Source: Paenibacillus macerans
GTDB lineage: Bacteria > Bacillota > Bacilli > Paenibacillales > Paenibacillaceae
Length of the DNA: 64,000 nt
Direction: 5' to 3'
Assembly: GCF_023715465.1 (NCBI RefSeq)
Contig: NZ_JAMBOE010000001.1
Location: forward strand, 868,001 to 932,000
The translations under genes were made by a program, and so were the position numbers. Positions 29,128 to 37,880 of this stretch are shown here, piece after piece; within the stretch, counting starts at the first letter, position 1, and the number at the start of each line of letters is the position of its first letter. Below the pieces are notes generated by a model. That model had not been told where the DNA came from. It worked only from the letters and a program-made list of their open reading frames with translations, and did no database searches.

Positions 29128-29156
29128 ATTATATCAGTTGCAGGGGCAGGCAGCAA
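29128..29156 (-). promoter_or_regulatory. Probable lepA promoter
   Basis: A perfect TATAAT (plus-strand ATTATA, 29128-29133) with a TTGCTG -35 (29151-29156) at 17-nt spacing, 40 bp upstream of the lepA start. Confidence 0.6.
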
Positions 29157-29235
29157 TCGGTACCTACTTCCGCTAACAAACCATAAAATTAAAATGTTGA
29201 ATTTCCCTGATCTTTAGATATATAGTAATAACATA

Positions 29236-29275
29236 GTTATCATTTGTTATCAAATTTTATATAACAAATGATAAC
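29236..29275. promoter_or_regulatory. Large palindrome overlapping the mannan operon promoter
   Basis: GTTATCATTTGTTAT (29236-29250) and ATAACAAATGATAAC (29261-29275) are perfect 15-bp inverted arms around a 10-nt AT centre. Each arm contains GTTAT twice. A TTATAT/TATAAC -10-like region lies inside it, 17 nt after TAGTTA. It is 38 bp before the GH113 start and is the best candidate operator for the LacI-type regulator at 32970. Confidence 0.6.
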
Positions 29276-29312
29276 AAAAATCAGAAATTCAAACTAATGA
29301 GGTGACTCTTGC

Positions 29313-30272
29313 ATGAATTCGTTAGCGCCTTATGTGGCCGGGATGACCTGGGGGTTTATGGGCGTTAGAGGCACCTGGGGCAATGAAGCTGCGGACCGTT
29401 CCCTGGAAATGATGGTGAAATCCACTGGAGTCAACTGGACGGCGATCGCTTTTTCCGCGCTGCAAGCAACGGCTTTCTCGACGGAAATCCCTTATTGGAA
29501 GGAACCGGCGGTGACCGACGAGGAAGTCAGGCGGGCGATCAGCAAAGCCAAGTCGCTTGGCTTGAAGGTATGCCTGAAGCCGATCGTGAACTGTGCGGAC
29601 GGCACCTGGCGGGCGCATATCAACTTCTTTGACAAAGATGTTCCGTGCGAACCCAAATGGTCCGACTGGTTCTCTTCTTACCGCGCCTACATTTTGCATT
29701 TTGCGGAAATCGCTGAGGAAACGGGCTGCGAAATGTTTTGCATCGGCTGTGAGATGGTACAGACCGACCGGCGTGAGCGCGAATGGCGGGAACTGATTGC
29801 CGAAGTAAGAAAAGTGTACGGCGGCCCCATTACGTATAACTGCGATAAATACCAGGAGGATAACGTGGTTTGGTGGGATGCCGTGGACATTATCAGCTCC
29901 AGCGGTTACTATCCGATCGGCGATTGGGAGCGGCAGCTGAATCGGATTGAAAACGTTGTACGGCGGTTAGGCAAGCCTTTTCTGTTTATGGAAGCAGGTT
30001 GCCCCAGCCGGACCGGCTCGGCGAACATCCCGAACGACTGGACGCTTCAAGGGGAGGTCAACGAAGCCGAGCAGGCCGATTATTACCGCATGATGTTGCA
30101 AAAATGCGGAGAACGCGACTGGGTGCGCGGCTTTATGCTGTGGGATTGGCCGGCGCAGCTTTACGCCCGTGAGCAAGCCGCCGCCGATGACGGCTACTGC
30201 ATTTACGGCAAACAGGCCGAGGCTGTCGTTGCCGAGGCATACGCTGCCAAATTGAATTTACCTAAGCGATAA
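29313..30272 (+). CDS. GH113 family beta-mannanase
   Basis: Glycoside hydrolase family 113 TIM-barrel enzyme, 319 aa, with no signal peptide and therefore cytoplasmic. The likely acid/base is Glu147 in FCIGCEMVQTD and the nucleophile Glu227 in FLFMEAGCPS, matching the spacing seen in GH113 endo-beta-1,4-mannanases. The N-terminus (YVAGMTWGFMGVRGTW) is typical of the family. GAGGTG precedes the ATG. It is the first gene of a three-gene operon with the epimerase and GH130. It would trim imported manno-oligosaccharides to mannobiose. Some GH113 members act on xylan, but the neighbours favour mannan. Confidence 0.9.
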   Translation: MNSLAPYVAGMTWGFMGVRGTWGNEAADRSLEMMVKSTGVNWTAIAFSALQATAFSTEIPYWKEPAVTDEEVRRAISKAKSLGLKVCLKPIVNCADGTWRAHINFFDKDVPCEPKWSDWFSSYRAYILHFAEIAEETGCEMFCIGCEMVQTDRREREWRELIAEVRKVYGGPITYNCDKYQEDNVVWWDAVDIISSSGYYPIGDWERQLNRIENVVRRLGKPFLFMEAGCPSRTGSANIPNDWTLQGEVNEAEQADYYRMMLQKCGERDWVRGFMLWDWPAQLYAREQAAADDGYCIYGKQAEAVVAEAYAAKLNLPKR

Positions 30273-30287
30273 GGAGGTCCATTCCCC

Positions 30288-31478
30288 ATGGATAAACACC
30301 ATTGGATGGGACAGCTGCGGCAGGAGCTGCAGGACAATATTTTGCCATTTTGGATCGACCATACGATTGATGCCGAGCATGGCGGGTTTATCGGCTTCAT
30401 CGATCAGCAAATGAAAGCCGAGAGCCAAGCCGACAAAGGACTGGTGCTCAACGCCCGGATCTTGTGGACGTTCGCTTCCGCTCACCGCCTCTTTCCTACT
30501 GCAAAATATCAGGAGATGGCGCAGCGCGCCTATGATTATCTGACGGAACATTTCCTGGACCGCGTGTATGGCGGCTTCTACTGGATGGTCGACTACGAGG
30601 GGCGCCCGGCCCAAGATAAAAAGCAGGTTTACGGGCAGGCATTCGTCATTTATGCCTTAGCCGAATATTACCGCGCGACCTCTAACAAGGAAGCTCTGGA
30701 TTTGGCGGCAGACATCTACCGACTGCTGGAGAAATACAGCTATGACCCTGTCCATAAAGGGTATATTGAAGCTTTGTCCCGCGACTGGAAGCAAACCGGC
30801 GACTTCAGCCTCAGCAACAAGGACCTGAACGAAAAGAAATCGATGAACACCCATCTGCACGTGCTGGAGGCCTATACCAACCTGTACCGGGTATGGAAGT
30901 CCCCCGAGCTGCAGCGCAGCCTGTCCAAGCTGATCGAAGTGACGCTGGATCATATCATCGACCCGCAAAATGCTCATTTTTGGCTGTTTTTTGATGAGTC
31001 ATGGCAGGTCAAGAGCCGCCATATCTCCTACGGGCATGATATCGAAGGCAGTTGGCTGCTCATCGAAGCCGCCGAGGTGCTTGGCGATCCCGCCTTGCTG
31101 CAGCGTGTGAAGGAAACAGCGGTAGCCATGGCTGAAGCGGTTTATAACGAAGGCGTGGACAAAGACGGCGGCATTTGGAACGAGGCCGGCCCAAGCGGCC
31201 TGACCGATACGAACAAGGATTGGTGGCCCCAGGCAGAAGCGATGGTCGGCTTCTATAACGCCTATCAGTTGACCGGTGATGAGCGGTACCGGACCGCCGC
31301 GGCAAATTCCTGGAAGTTCATCCAAACGCACCTGATCGACCGGGAGCACGGCGAGTGGTTCTGGGGTGTGGATCAGGGCGGCCGTCCCCTGCCGGGAGAG
31401 CCGAAGGTCAGCCCGTGGAAATGCCCGTACCACAACAGCCGGGCTTGTCTGGAAATGCTGGAGCGTTTGCAGCGATAG
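30288..31478 (+). CDS. AGE-family cellobiose/mannobiose 2-epimerase
   Basis: An (alpha/alpha)6-barrel sugar 2-epimerase, 396 aa, cytoplasmic. The group's conserved stretches are visible: AEHGGFIGFID, NARILWTFASAHR, VYGGFYWMVDYEG, the catalytic-site MNTHLHVLEAY (His189, His191), SYGHDIEGSWLL and the C-terminal WKCPYHNSRACLEM. These match cellobiose 2-epimerases rather than N-acetylglucosamine epimerases. Here it would convert beta-1,4-mannobiose to 4-O-beta-mannosyl-glucose. It starts 15 bp after GH113 with its own AGGAGG, and GH130 follows. Confidence 0.92.
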   Translation: MDKHHWMGQLRQELQDNILPFWIDHTIDAEHGGFIGFIDQQMKAESQADKGLVLNARILWTFASAHRLFPTAKYQEMAQRAYDYLTEHFLDRVYGGFYWMVDYEGRPAQDKKQVYGQAFVIYALAEYYRATSNKEALDLAADIYRLLEKYSYDPVHKGYIEALSRDWKQTGDFSLSNKDLNEKKSMNTHLHVLEAYTNLYRVWKSPELQRSLSKLIEVTLDHIIDPQNAHFWLFFDESWQVKSRHISYGHDIEGSWLLIEAAEVLGDPALLQRVKETAVAMAEAVYNEGVDKDGGIWNEAGPSGLTDTNKDWWPQAEAMVGFYNAYQLTGDERYRTAAANSWKFIQTHLIDREHGEWFWGVDQGGRPLPGEPKVSPWKCPYHNSRACLEMLERLQR

Positions 31479-31511
31479 AACTTTTAATTTCAATATGCGG
31501 AGGGGAAAAGA

Positions 31512-32696
31512 ATGAGTTTGTTTGAGGAAAGAAAGCGGCAACTGACGGAGCGTTACGAGCAACTAATCAATCGCCCTAACGAAAAGCTCCCTTATGGCAA
31601 CGGGATTTACGATCGCTACCGCTATCCGATTTTGACCGCGGAACACGCGCCGCTGCTCTGGAAATACGATTTCAATCCGAAGACGAATCCGTATTTCATG
31701 GAGCGTCTCGGCGTAAACGGCGTATTCAATCCCGGGGCGATCGAGCTGAACGGCAAATTTTATCTCGTGGCCCGGGTCGAAGGTGTGGACCGCAAATCGT
31801 TTTTCGCAGTGGCGGAAAGCGATAACGGCGTGGATGGATTCCGCTTCTGGGATCACCCGATCGTGATGCCGGAAACCGAAGATCCGGACGAGAATGTATA
31901 CGACATGCGGCTCGTGCATCATGAAGACGGCTGGATTTACGGCCTGTTCTGCACGGAGCGAAAAGATCCGGACGCCCTGCGCGGCGACCTGTCGAGCGCT
32001 GTGGCCCAATGCGGCATCGCCCGCACCAGGGATCTCGTCGCCTGGGAGCGCTTGGCCGACCTGAAAACGAAATCTCCGCAGCAACGCAACGTTGTGCTGC
32101 ACCCGGAATTCGTGAACGGCAAATACGCATTCTACACCCGGCCGCAGGACGGCTTTATCGACGCTGGTTCCGGGGGCGGCATCGGCTGGGGCTTGTCCGA
32201 TTCGATTGAAAACGCGGTGATCGCAGAGGAGATCATCGTTGACGACCGCAAATACCATACGATTAAAGAGGTCAAAAACGGCCAAGGCCCGGCTCCGATC
32301 AAAACGGAAAAAGGCTGGCTGCACATCGCTCACGGCGTGCGGGGTACGGCGGCCGGGCTGCGGTACGTGCTGTACGCCTTCCTGTCCGACCTTAAGGAGC
32401 CGCAGCGCGTAACGTTTCGTCCCGGCGGCCATCTGATCGCCCCGGAAGGCGAAGAGCGCGTCGGCGACGTGTCGAACGTCGTGTTCTGTAACGGCGTCAT
32501 CGCCCGCAATAACGGGGACGTGTTCATTTATTACGCCTCCTCCGACACGCGCATCCATGTCGCCACCTCAACCGTTGACCGGCTGCTCGACTATGTGCTG
32601 AACACACCGGAGGACCCGCATCGTTCCTACGCTTGCGTTCAGCAAAGACTCAGCCTGATCGAGCGCAATGAGCGGTTTGGGGCTGAGCCAAAATAG
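31512..32696 (+). CDS. GH130 4-O-beta-D-mannosyl-D-glucose phosphorylase
   Basis: A 394-aa five-bladed beta-propeller phosphorylase of GH130 subfamily 1. It releases mannose 1-phosphate and glucose from mannosyl-glucose. Family features are [25 protein letters not shown], the general acid Asp131 in [14 protein letters not shown], and the phosphate-site Arg/His region near [10 protein letters not shown] and HGVRGTAAG. It is the last gene of the operon, supplied with the product of the epimerase upstream. GGAGGGG precedes the ATG. No transporter gene accompanies the set. Confidence 0.93.
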   Translation: MSLFEERKRQLTERYEQLINRPNEKLPYGNGIYDRYRYPILTAEHAPLLWKYDFNPKTNPYFMERLGVNGVFNPGAIELNGKFYLVARVEGVDRKSFFAVAESDNGVDGFRFWDHPIVMPETEDPDENVYDMRLVHHEDGWIYGLFCTERKDPDALRGDLSSAVAQCGIARTRDLVAWERLADLKTKSPQQRNVVLHPEFVNGKYAFYTRPQDGFIDAGSGGGIGWGLSDSIENAVIAEEIIVDDRKYHTIKEVKNGQGPAPIKTEKGWLHIAHGVRGTAAGLRYVLYAFLSDLKEPQRVTFRPGGHLIAPEGEERVGDVSNVVFCNGVIARNNGDVFIYYASSDTRIHVATSTVDRLLDYVLNTPEDPHRSYACVQQRLSLIERNERFGAEPK

Positions 32697-32713
32697 TTAA
32701 AGAAGACATCTGC

Positions 32714-32929
32714 CGAAAATAAAGGAATTTTGTGTCGTTATTTCAATATTTTCTCCCTCGTATGCAAAATAGAGGAAATTATTTCCGTTATTTAAGGGCT
32801 AAGCGGGTAATCCGCGCCTGTTTACCCCCATCTTTCTATAATAAAGGAAAAAAAATCCTCTATTTTTGCTATACTCTCTTTTTTGACGAAAATAAGGCCC
32901 TTTTTTACCGTTATATCCCTCAGGGCCTT
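32714..32929. repeat. AT-rich modular repeat, locus 2, with terminator-like hairpin
   Basis: The 270-bp gap between GH130 and the convergent LacI gene carries ~30-bp units at 32714-32743, 32764-32793 and 32886-32916 of the type GMAAATARAGGAAWTTW followed by CCGTTATTT. They are related to those at 26944-27137. AAGGCCC (32894-32900) and GGGCCTT (32923-32929) can pair and, read leftward, run into ATTTTCG, a plausible terminator for the LacI gene. Confidence 0.5.
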
Positions 32930-32969
32930 CGTTTGGTGGTGTCTGCCGGTCATTTCCGGGCAGTTCCGG

Positions 32970-34031
32970 CTACGCGCTGGGTTCGGAGGAGGAATTGCGG
33001 TACACGATCTCCACCGAAATCATGATTTTCTCCTGCGGCGCGCCCGGATAGGCTATCCGGTCCAGCAGCTTCTTCACCGCCCGCTGGCCGAAGTCCTCCT
33101 TCGGCACATTGATGGTCGTGATCGACGGGACATTTTGCACCGCGTCATCGATGTTGTCGAATCCGGTAACGGTGATATCTCCCGGTACCGATAACCCCAG
33201 CTCGTCCAGGACGGAGCACACGTTTACGGCGATCGCGTCGTTTGCGCACACCAGCGCCGTCGGAAGGCCGCGACCCTTTTTCCGGCGCTGAATCCAGACG
33301 GCCACATCGTCACGGAAAGCGCCGGTCTCCACCCCTTCCAGCTTCAACAGCGGATCGTCAGCCCCTTGCGGGGTCAGACCGTTCTCTTCCAAGGCGCTCC
33401 GAAAGCCGATCCACCGGTCGCGGAAGCTTCTTGAAAATGCGGAGCTTCCCACGAAATGCAGCTCGCGATGGCCCAAACCGATCAAATGACTGGTCAGTCT
33501 CGCCATGCCGTCCAGGTTGTTGGCAAAAACCGTATCGCACGGAATCAGCGGATCTTCATGGTCGACCAGCACCATCGGCAGTCCGCTTCGATGCGCCTCA
33601 AGCAGCAGGGAGGTCGCGATCTGGCCGACGCCCACCATGCCCAGGATGCCTTCCGGATTCAGGATGCTCATGAAGTTTTCCCCCCGCGGCTCGGAAATGA
33701 TAATCATCCCGAGCCCCTGCTGCTCAAGTTCCCGGGATATCCCCTCCAACAATCTTCCCCAATAGAGCGAATCCTTGTTTTGAAACCGGATATTGGGCAT
33801 CAGCACCAGCACCGATTGTTTGCCGGGGGACGCGGAAAGCTGCGGCCCTGGGGATACGTTTGTTTTAACGTACCCGTTCTTCTGATTAAAATAGCCGAGC
33901 CTGGAAGCGGCCTGAATGACTCGCTCCTTGGTAGTCTCGCTGACTCCGCCTTTACCGGACAACGCCTTGGAGACGACGAACTTCGAGACGCCCAAATGAT
34001 CGGCAATTTGCTGCATCGTAACTTTTTTCAA
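32970..34031 (-). CDS. LacI-family transcriptional regulator
   Basis: A 353-aa repressor from a TTG start at 34031 with GGAGGTAGG upstream; the longer open frame has no HTH-like residues. The N-terminal HTH (TMQQIADHLGVSKFVVSKAL) is complete and is followed by a hinge and a periplasmic-binding-type sensor domain (SVLVLMPNIRF, GLPMVLVDHEDPLIP, ALVCANDAIAVNVCSVL, ITVTGFDNIDDAVQ). The HTH differs from typical LacI in having Lys-Phe-Val-Val after VS. It is convergent to the mannan operon and probably controls it in response to a manno-oligosaccharide. Confidence 0.92.
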   Translation of the reverse strand: MKKVTMQQIADHLGVSKFVVSKALSGKGGVSETTKERVIQAASRLGYFNQKNGYVKTNVSPGPQLSASPGKQSVLVLMPNIRFQNKDSLYWGRLLEGISRELEQQGLGMIIISEPRGENFMSILNPEGILGMVGVGQIATSLLLEAHRSGLPMVLVDHEDPLIPCDTVFANNLDGMARLTSHLIGLGHRELHFVGSSAFSRSFRDRWIGFRSALEENGLTPQGADDPLLKLEGVETGAFRDDVAVWIQRRKKGRGLPTALVCANDAIAVNVCSVLDELGLSVPGDITVTGFDNIDDAVQNVPSITTINVPKEDFGQRAVKKLLDRIAYPGAPQEKIMISVEIVYRNSSSEPSA

Positions 34032-34150
34032 GCGGATTCCTACCTCCGGAATAGTCAATAACGGTTCAAATAACAATCTAACAATAGTATAACAAAGCCG
34101 GCTCCTGTTATAAACCGTAAATCCGTGAACTTCCCGGAGAGCGGAAACCG

Positions 34151-34729
34151 TCATTCCGTCCGGTCGAATAATGAGGCGACCCAATGGATGCTCTTTTGGG
34201 ATGCCTGCTGCAGCAAATGCGCCGCTTTGTCGGCAAAGCGGTCCACGGTCGGCGGCGTCTGGGGCGGCAGCAGCAGATCCGCTGGCGTCTGCATGGCGGA
34301 ATTTCCTCCGGATGGGCCGGTCTGACCTCTTCCGTTCACCGAAGAGGAGCCTGCGTCATTGCTTCCGCTTCCCCTTCCATACCCGCCGTTTGCGCCGTTG
34401 TATCCGTTGTAATTGTTGTTATAATTCCCATAACCGTAACCGCCGCCCGCACCGTAGCCGTAACCCGCGCCGGGAACGGCGCTCCCTCCCTGCCAGCCGG
34501 ACCAGCCCGGAGCCGGGTTCGCTGGCCAAGCCGAGGAACCGTACCCCGGCCCCCCGCCCCCATAAGCTTGGGGAAGCTGGCCGTTTGCACCTTTTGCGCC
34601 AGCTTCGCCGCCGGAATAACCCGGGCCGTATACGGTTGCGGTCCCGCTATCCGCCAGCTGCATCCCCAGCGTCACGCCCACCGCAAGCAGGATGCCGTAC
34701 AGCAATGTTTTTCGCATCGTTTTAGCCAT
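34151..34729 (-). CDS. YqxA-like membrane-anchored protein with Gly/Tyr-rich expansion
   Basis: A 192-aa protein from the ATG at 34729. The first 30 residues (AKTMRKTLLYGILLAVGVTLGMQLADSG is the anchor region, given here as RKTLLYGILLAVGVTLGMQ) form one transmembrane helix ending in GMQ-AD-G, as in YqxA/DUF3679 proteins. Position also matches: YqxA follows spoIIP in Bacillus. Residues 40-150 are Gly/Tyr/Asn/Ser-rich low complexity, including a YGYGNYNNNYNGYNGANGGY stretch. The end is an amphipathic helix (FADKAAHLLQQASQKSIHWV). The family role is unknown; the expansion is the odd feature. Confidence 0.65.
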   Translation of the reverse strand: MAKTMRKTLLYGILLAVGVTLGMQLADSGTATVYGPGYSGGEAGAKGANGQLPQAYGGGGPGYGSSAWPANPAPGWSGWQGGSAVPGAGYGYGAGGGYGYGNYNNNYNGYNGANGGYGRGSGSNDAGSSSVNGRGQTGPSGGNSAMQTPADLLLPPQTPPTVDRFADKAAHLLQQASQKSIHWVASLFDRTE

Positions 34730-34784
34730 GATCAACCCGCCCTCCCGAATCTGATCCTCTGTTCCCTTTCAAGTTCTCGTATCC

Positions 34785-36104
34785 CTATGACTTTTTGCTT
34801 GTTTGCGCCGCTTCGCCCGATTTTTGCTTCCCGTCGCCTTTCGTTAGGGAGCCGGCTTTTTTGGCATCCTGGCTTTCCCAATACAGGTCGGCAAGGATGC
34901 CGGCGAGCACTTTGGCGGTCCGATTCAGCTCTTCCCGGGTGTTGTCGATCCCGCCGATCTCGATCAGCACGCTGTTTGGCGACAGGGACTGGTTGTATTC
35001 TCCGTTGCCCTGCGATGACGTTTTGCCCCAAATGCCACGCGAAATGCTGGGATACGACTTTTCCATCCGCTCGTGGATAGAGGTGGCAAAGGCTTCGTTT
35101 TTACGCCAATTTTCGTTGCCGTGTCCGATGATAAAATACACCTGTGCGTAGGACTGTCCGCCGATCGTCGTCGTCGTTTTGTCGTGGCGCTGCGAGTCGC
35201 GGTGAATGTCGATAAAATACTGGAGCTGACCGTTTTCGGCCATCGCCGTTTTGACCGTCTCCCGCGAATATTTATATGAATAGTTGTAGTTGTAATTGCT
35301 TACTTTGGCCGCATAATTTTCGTACGAATGCAACGTCGCTACGCCCTTGCGCTCAAGCTCCCTGGCCAGCGCATCACCGACAAGGCTGACGTTTTTCATC
35401 TTTTCCGCCGAGCCCGGGTTGTCGACGTTCGACCCCAAGACCGGATTATACGATTCCTGCGGATGGGAATGGTAAATCATGACGATGTTTTTGTTGCCGG
35501 GTTTGATCGAGGGCTCCTCGGTGTCCTCCTGCCCCGGTTCCTGAGCATCGGGAGCGCCGCCATTCCCCGCCGCGCCTTCCCCGGCGTCTCCGCCCGGGTT
35601 CGTTCCTTCCTGGCCTTCCTCGCCCGGCTCCGGATGATCCGGGGCGCTCCCTTGCGCCCCCGTTCCGGGCCGGTAATCTTCGGGCGCCTGCGCCAGCCCG
35701 TTGCCCGAGCCGGTTCGCAGCAAAATCGGGCTGTCCGCGCCAAGCCCTGGCACCTCGCGGGCAACCAGGCTTTTCGGATCGGACGGGTTCACGTCGGTTA
35801 ACAGTTGGAACACGAAATTGGTCATGTGTCTACCCGAAATCGCAGGCGTTTCGTTGGTTGGGGCCGCATGCGGAAGCTCCATCCCAACCATCTCCATAAA
35901 GAAACCGCTGGACAGGGAAGCCGCAAGCCCCTTCATCGAAGAAACCGGCGAGGTGTTGAGCTGTTTCTCGGCAATCCCGAATACGCCCAGCAGGATAAAA
36001 AATACGACCGACATGACCGTCAACAGCAAAAAGGTCCTACCCATCGCCAACACATAAAGCAGGTTCCGTCTTAGTTTCGCAATGTTCAAAGCTTTAAATT
36101 TCAT
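34785..36104 (-). CDS. spoIIP: Stage II sporulation protein P
   Basis: Peptidoglycan amidase/endopeptidase of the DMP engulfment machine. It is 439 aa from the ATG at 36104 with AGGAGG 10 nt upstream. A transmembrane helix (FLLLTVMSVVFFILLGVFGI) lies near residue 25-45. A Pro/Gly/Glu-rich extracellular linker of about 75 residues follows, then the amidase domain with YHSHPQESYNP, HRDSQRHDKTT and the catalytic Glu region LIEIGGIDNTREEL. The linker is longer than in B. subtilis. It follows gpr, as usual. Confidence 0.96.
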   Translation of the reverse strand: MKFKALNIAKLRRNLLYVLAMGRTFLLLTVMSVVFFILLGVFGIAEKQLNTSPVSSMKGLAASLSSGFFMEMVGMELPHAAPTNETPAISGRHMTNFVFQLLTDVNPSDPKSLVAREVPGLGADSPILLRTGSGNGLAQAPEDYRPGTGAQGSAPDHPEPGEEGQEGTNPGGDAGEGAAGNGGAPDAQEPGQEDTEEPSIKPGNKNIVMIYHSHPQESYNPVLGSNVDNPGSAEKMKNVSLVGDALARELERKGVATLHSYENYAAKVSNYNYNYSYKYSRETVKTAMAENGQLQYFIDIHRDSQRHDKTTTTIGGQSYAQVYFIIGHGNENWRKNEAFATSIHERMEKSYPSISRGIWGKTSSQGNGEYNQSLSPNSVLIEIGGIDNTREELNRTAKVLAGILADLYWESQDAKKAGSLTKGDGKQKSGEAAQTSKKS

Positions 36105-36190
36105 TTTCGCATGTCCTCCTCCAGCCGCTTTCAAACTTCATATCCCAAATCTATGAACCTATTTGCTAGGGTAGAACCTCAAATTCTCCC

Positions 36191-36225
36191 AAAAAAAAGA
36201 AATCCGCTAGATTTGGCTAGCGGAT
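36191..36225 (-). terminator. gpr terminator
   Basis: ATCCGCTAG (36202-36210) pairs with CTAGCGGAT (36217-36225). Read leftward it is followed by TTTCTTTTTTTT. It makes spoIIP at least partly independent of gpr. Confidence 0.9.
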
Positions 36226-36286
36226 CTTGTTCAGCGGTTTGTAAAAACCGTGTTTAGTTTTTGAGTTTAGGGGCGGCTGCTCGGAA

Positions 36287-37303
36287 TCAATGAGTATAAG
36301 ACGCTACGTTTTCCGGCGTAACGGCTTCGTGCAGAGAGATGTTGAGCCCGCTCGCGATCACGTTCGCAACATCCTCGATAAATTCGTCGATCTCCTTCGG
36401 CGTGACGATGAGGTCATGGCCAAGCGGGTCCAGCACCTCTTTGACGAGCCCCAATCTTTCGTTTTCGCTGAGTTCGGTAAGCAAGCCCATGATCTGCTTC
36501 GTTTGCGCTTGCTCCCCTTCTCCGGCTTCCTGATTGAAATGCGATTTCATCAGATCTAAGACGTTGTTCACGATCGTTGAAGCGTAGCAAACCGTTGGCA
36601 CGCCGATCGCGATGCACGGGATGCCGAGAATTTCCTTCGTCAGCCCCCTTCTTTTGTTGCCGATGCCGGAACCGGGGTGGATGCCGATATCGGCGATTTG
36701 AATCGTCGTATTCACCCGCTCGAGCGAACGGGAGGCCAGCGCGTCGATCGCGATGATCAGATCGGGCCGGGTCCGGTCAACGATGCCCTGCACCACTTCG
36801 CTTGATTCGATGCCGGTAACCCCCAGCACCCCGGGGGCCACGGCGCTGACCTGGCGGTACCCAGGAGCCACCTGATCCGGCGTAAGCTCAAAGTAATGGC
36901 GGGTCACCAGCACGTTTTCCACGACTAGAGGGCCGAGAGCGTCAGGCGTCACATTCCAGTTCCCGAGCCCGACAACCAGCGTCTTGGCATGGCTGGAGAC
37001 TCCGATTTTATCTAAAAATGCGGTGAATTCTTTGGCAAAAGCGGCGGAAACCTTCTCCTGCAGTTCGGTATCCTGATTGCGAAGCCCCGGAACCTCGATC
37101 GTAACATAATGGCCTTTAACCTTGCCGATTTGCCGTGAAGCAGCTTCATTGGCCACGTCAAGCCGGGTGATTTTAATGCCGTCCTTCTCGGTTACGTCCT
37201 CGTTTAGGCCCTGCACCGGCCCGCCATGGGCCGTTTCGGCCATCTCCTTCGCTTCAACGGCCAAATCGGTACGCACGGAATATTCCTGTAAATCCAAATT
37301 CAT
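36287..37303 (-). CDS. gpr: Spore germination protease GPR
   Basis: Aspartic-type protease (A25) that degrades small acid-soluble spore proteins at germination. It is 338 aa from the ATG at 37303 with GGAGG upstream. The propeptide is short (MNLDLQEYSV) and leads to the RTDLAVEAKE sequence that both carries the autoprocessing region and resembles the SASP cleavage site. The core shows VVGLGNWNVTPDALGP and IIAIDALASRS, matching family motifs. It is divergent from rpsT and preceded by a SigG-type promoter. Confidence 0.97.
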   Translation of the reverse strand: MNLDLQEYSVRTDLAVEAKEMAETAHGGPVQGLNEDVTEKDGIKITRLDVANEAASRQIGKVKGHYVTIEVPGLRNQDTELQEKVSAAFAKEFTAFLDKIGVSSHAKTLVVGLGNWNVTPDALGPLVVENVLVTRHYFELTPDQVAPGYRQVSAVAPGVLGVTGIESSEVVQGIVDRTRPDLIIAIDALASRSLERVNTTIQIADIGIHPGSGIGNKRRGLTKEILGIPCIAIGVPTVCYASTIVNNVLDLMKSHFNQEAGEGEQAQTKQIMGLLTELSENERLGLVKEVLDPLGHDLIVTPKEIDEFIEDVANVIASGLNISLHEAVTPENVASYTH

Positions 37304-37335
37304 CCCATAAGACCTCCATTTCCTCAAGTTACCTT

Positions 37336-37366
37336 TATTGTGCGGGAGAGGCAAAGCGATTATTCA
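37336..37366 (-). promoter_or_regulatory. Probable SigG promoter of gpr
   Basis: Minus-strand TGAATA (37361-37366) and CACAATA (37336-37342) are separated by 18 nt. The pattern fits the forespore SigG consensus (TGAATA-N17/18-CATACTA) with two mismatches in the -10, and gpr is a classical SigG gene. Confidence 0.65.
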
Positions 37367-37397
37367 TCCGTTCCTCGATCCTTGCACCCATAATTTA

Positions 37398-37426
37398 TTG
37401 CTTTTTGCAGTGCTGCGTGATAAAAT
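37398..37426 (+). promoter_or_regulatory. Probable rpsT promoter
   Basis: TTGCTT (37398-37403), 17-nt spacer, TAAAAT (37421-37426), 55 bp before the rpsT start codon. Confidence 0.6.
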
Positions 37427-37480
37427 GTTTTAAGTTGTGAATCATCTGGGATGATATATGCTTTACAGGAGGTGAATGCA

Positions 37481-37756
37481 ATGCCTAACATTAAATCCGC
37501 AATCAAACGTGTGAAAACGAACGAAAAGCGCCGCGCGCTCAACGCTTCGCAAAAATCCGCTCTGCGTACGGCCGTGAAAGCTGCCGACAGTGCTCTGGCG
37601 ACTAACGAAGTCGAAGCAGCCAAAACTGCTTTAGCCGCTGCTACCCAAAAATTGGACAAAGCCGTAACGAAAGGTTTGATCCACAAAAACGCAGCAGCCC
37701 GCAAAAAATCCCGCTTGGCTAAAAAATTGAACGCCCTTACGTCCCAACAAGCGTAA
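37481..37756 (+). CDS. rpsT: 30S ribosomal protein S20
   Basis: Primary 16S-binding ribosomal protein, 91 aa from the ATG at 37481 ([20 protein letters not shown]) with AGGAGGTG 7 nt upstream. Helical and Ala/Lys-rich throughout with the conserved end [20 protein letters not shown]. It is a monocistronic transcript between its own promoter and terminator, divergent from gpr. Confidence 0.99.
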   Translation: MPNIKSAIKRVKTNEKRRALNASQKSALRTAVKAADSALATNEVEAAKTALAAATQKLDKAVTKGLIHKNAAARKKSRLAKKLNALTSQQA

Positions 37757-37790
37757 GCGCCGTTATTTATAAGAGTGTTAAACTAAGCGC

Positions 37791-37827
37791 AAAAAGACCT
37801 GAACGATTTTCGTTCAGGTCTTTTTTG
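37791..37827 (+). terminator. rpsT terminator
   Basis: AAAAAGACCTGAACG (37791-37805) pairs with CGTTCAGGTCTTTTT (37811-37825), and the T-run continues past the stem. Confidence 0.95.
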
Positions 37828-37880
37828 GTTTCTTTTCTTTCGGGCCCTTATTTGCCTGAAAAAACGCTATTTTCATTTCC

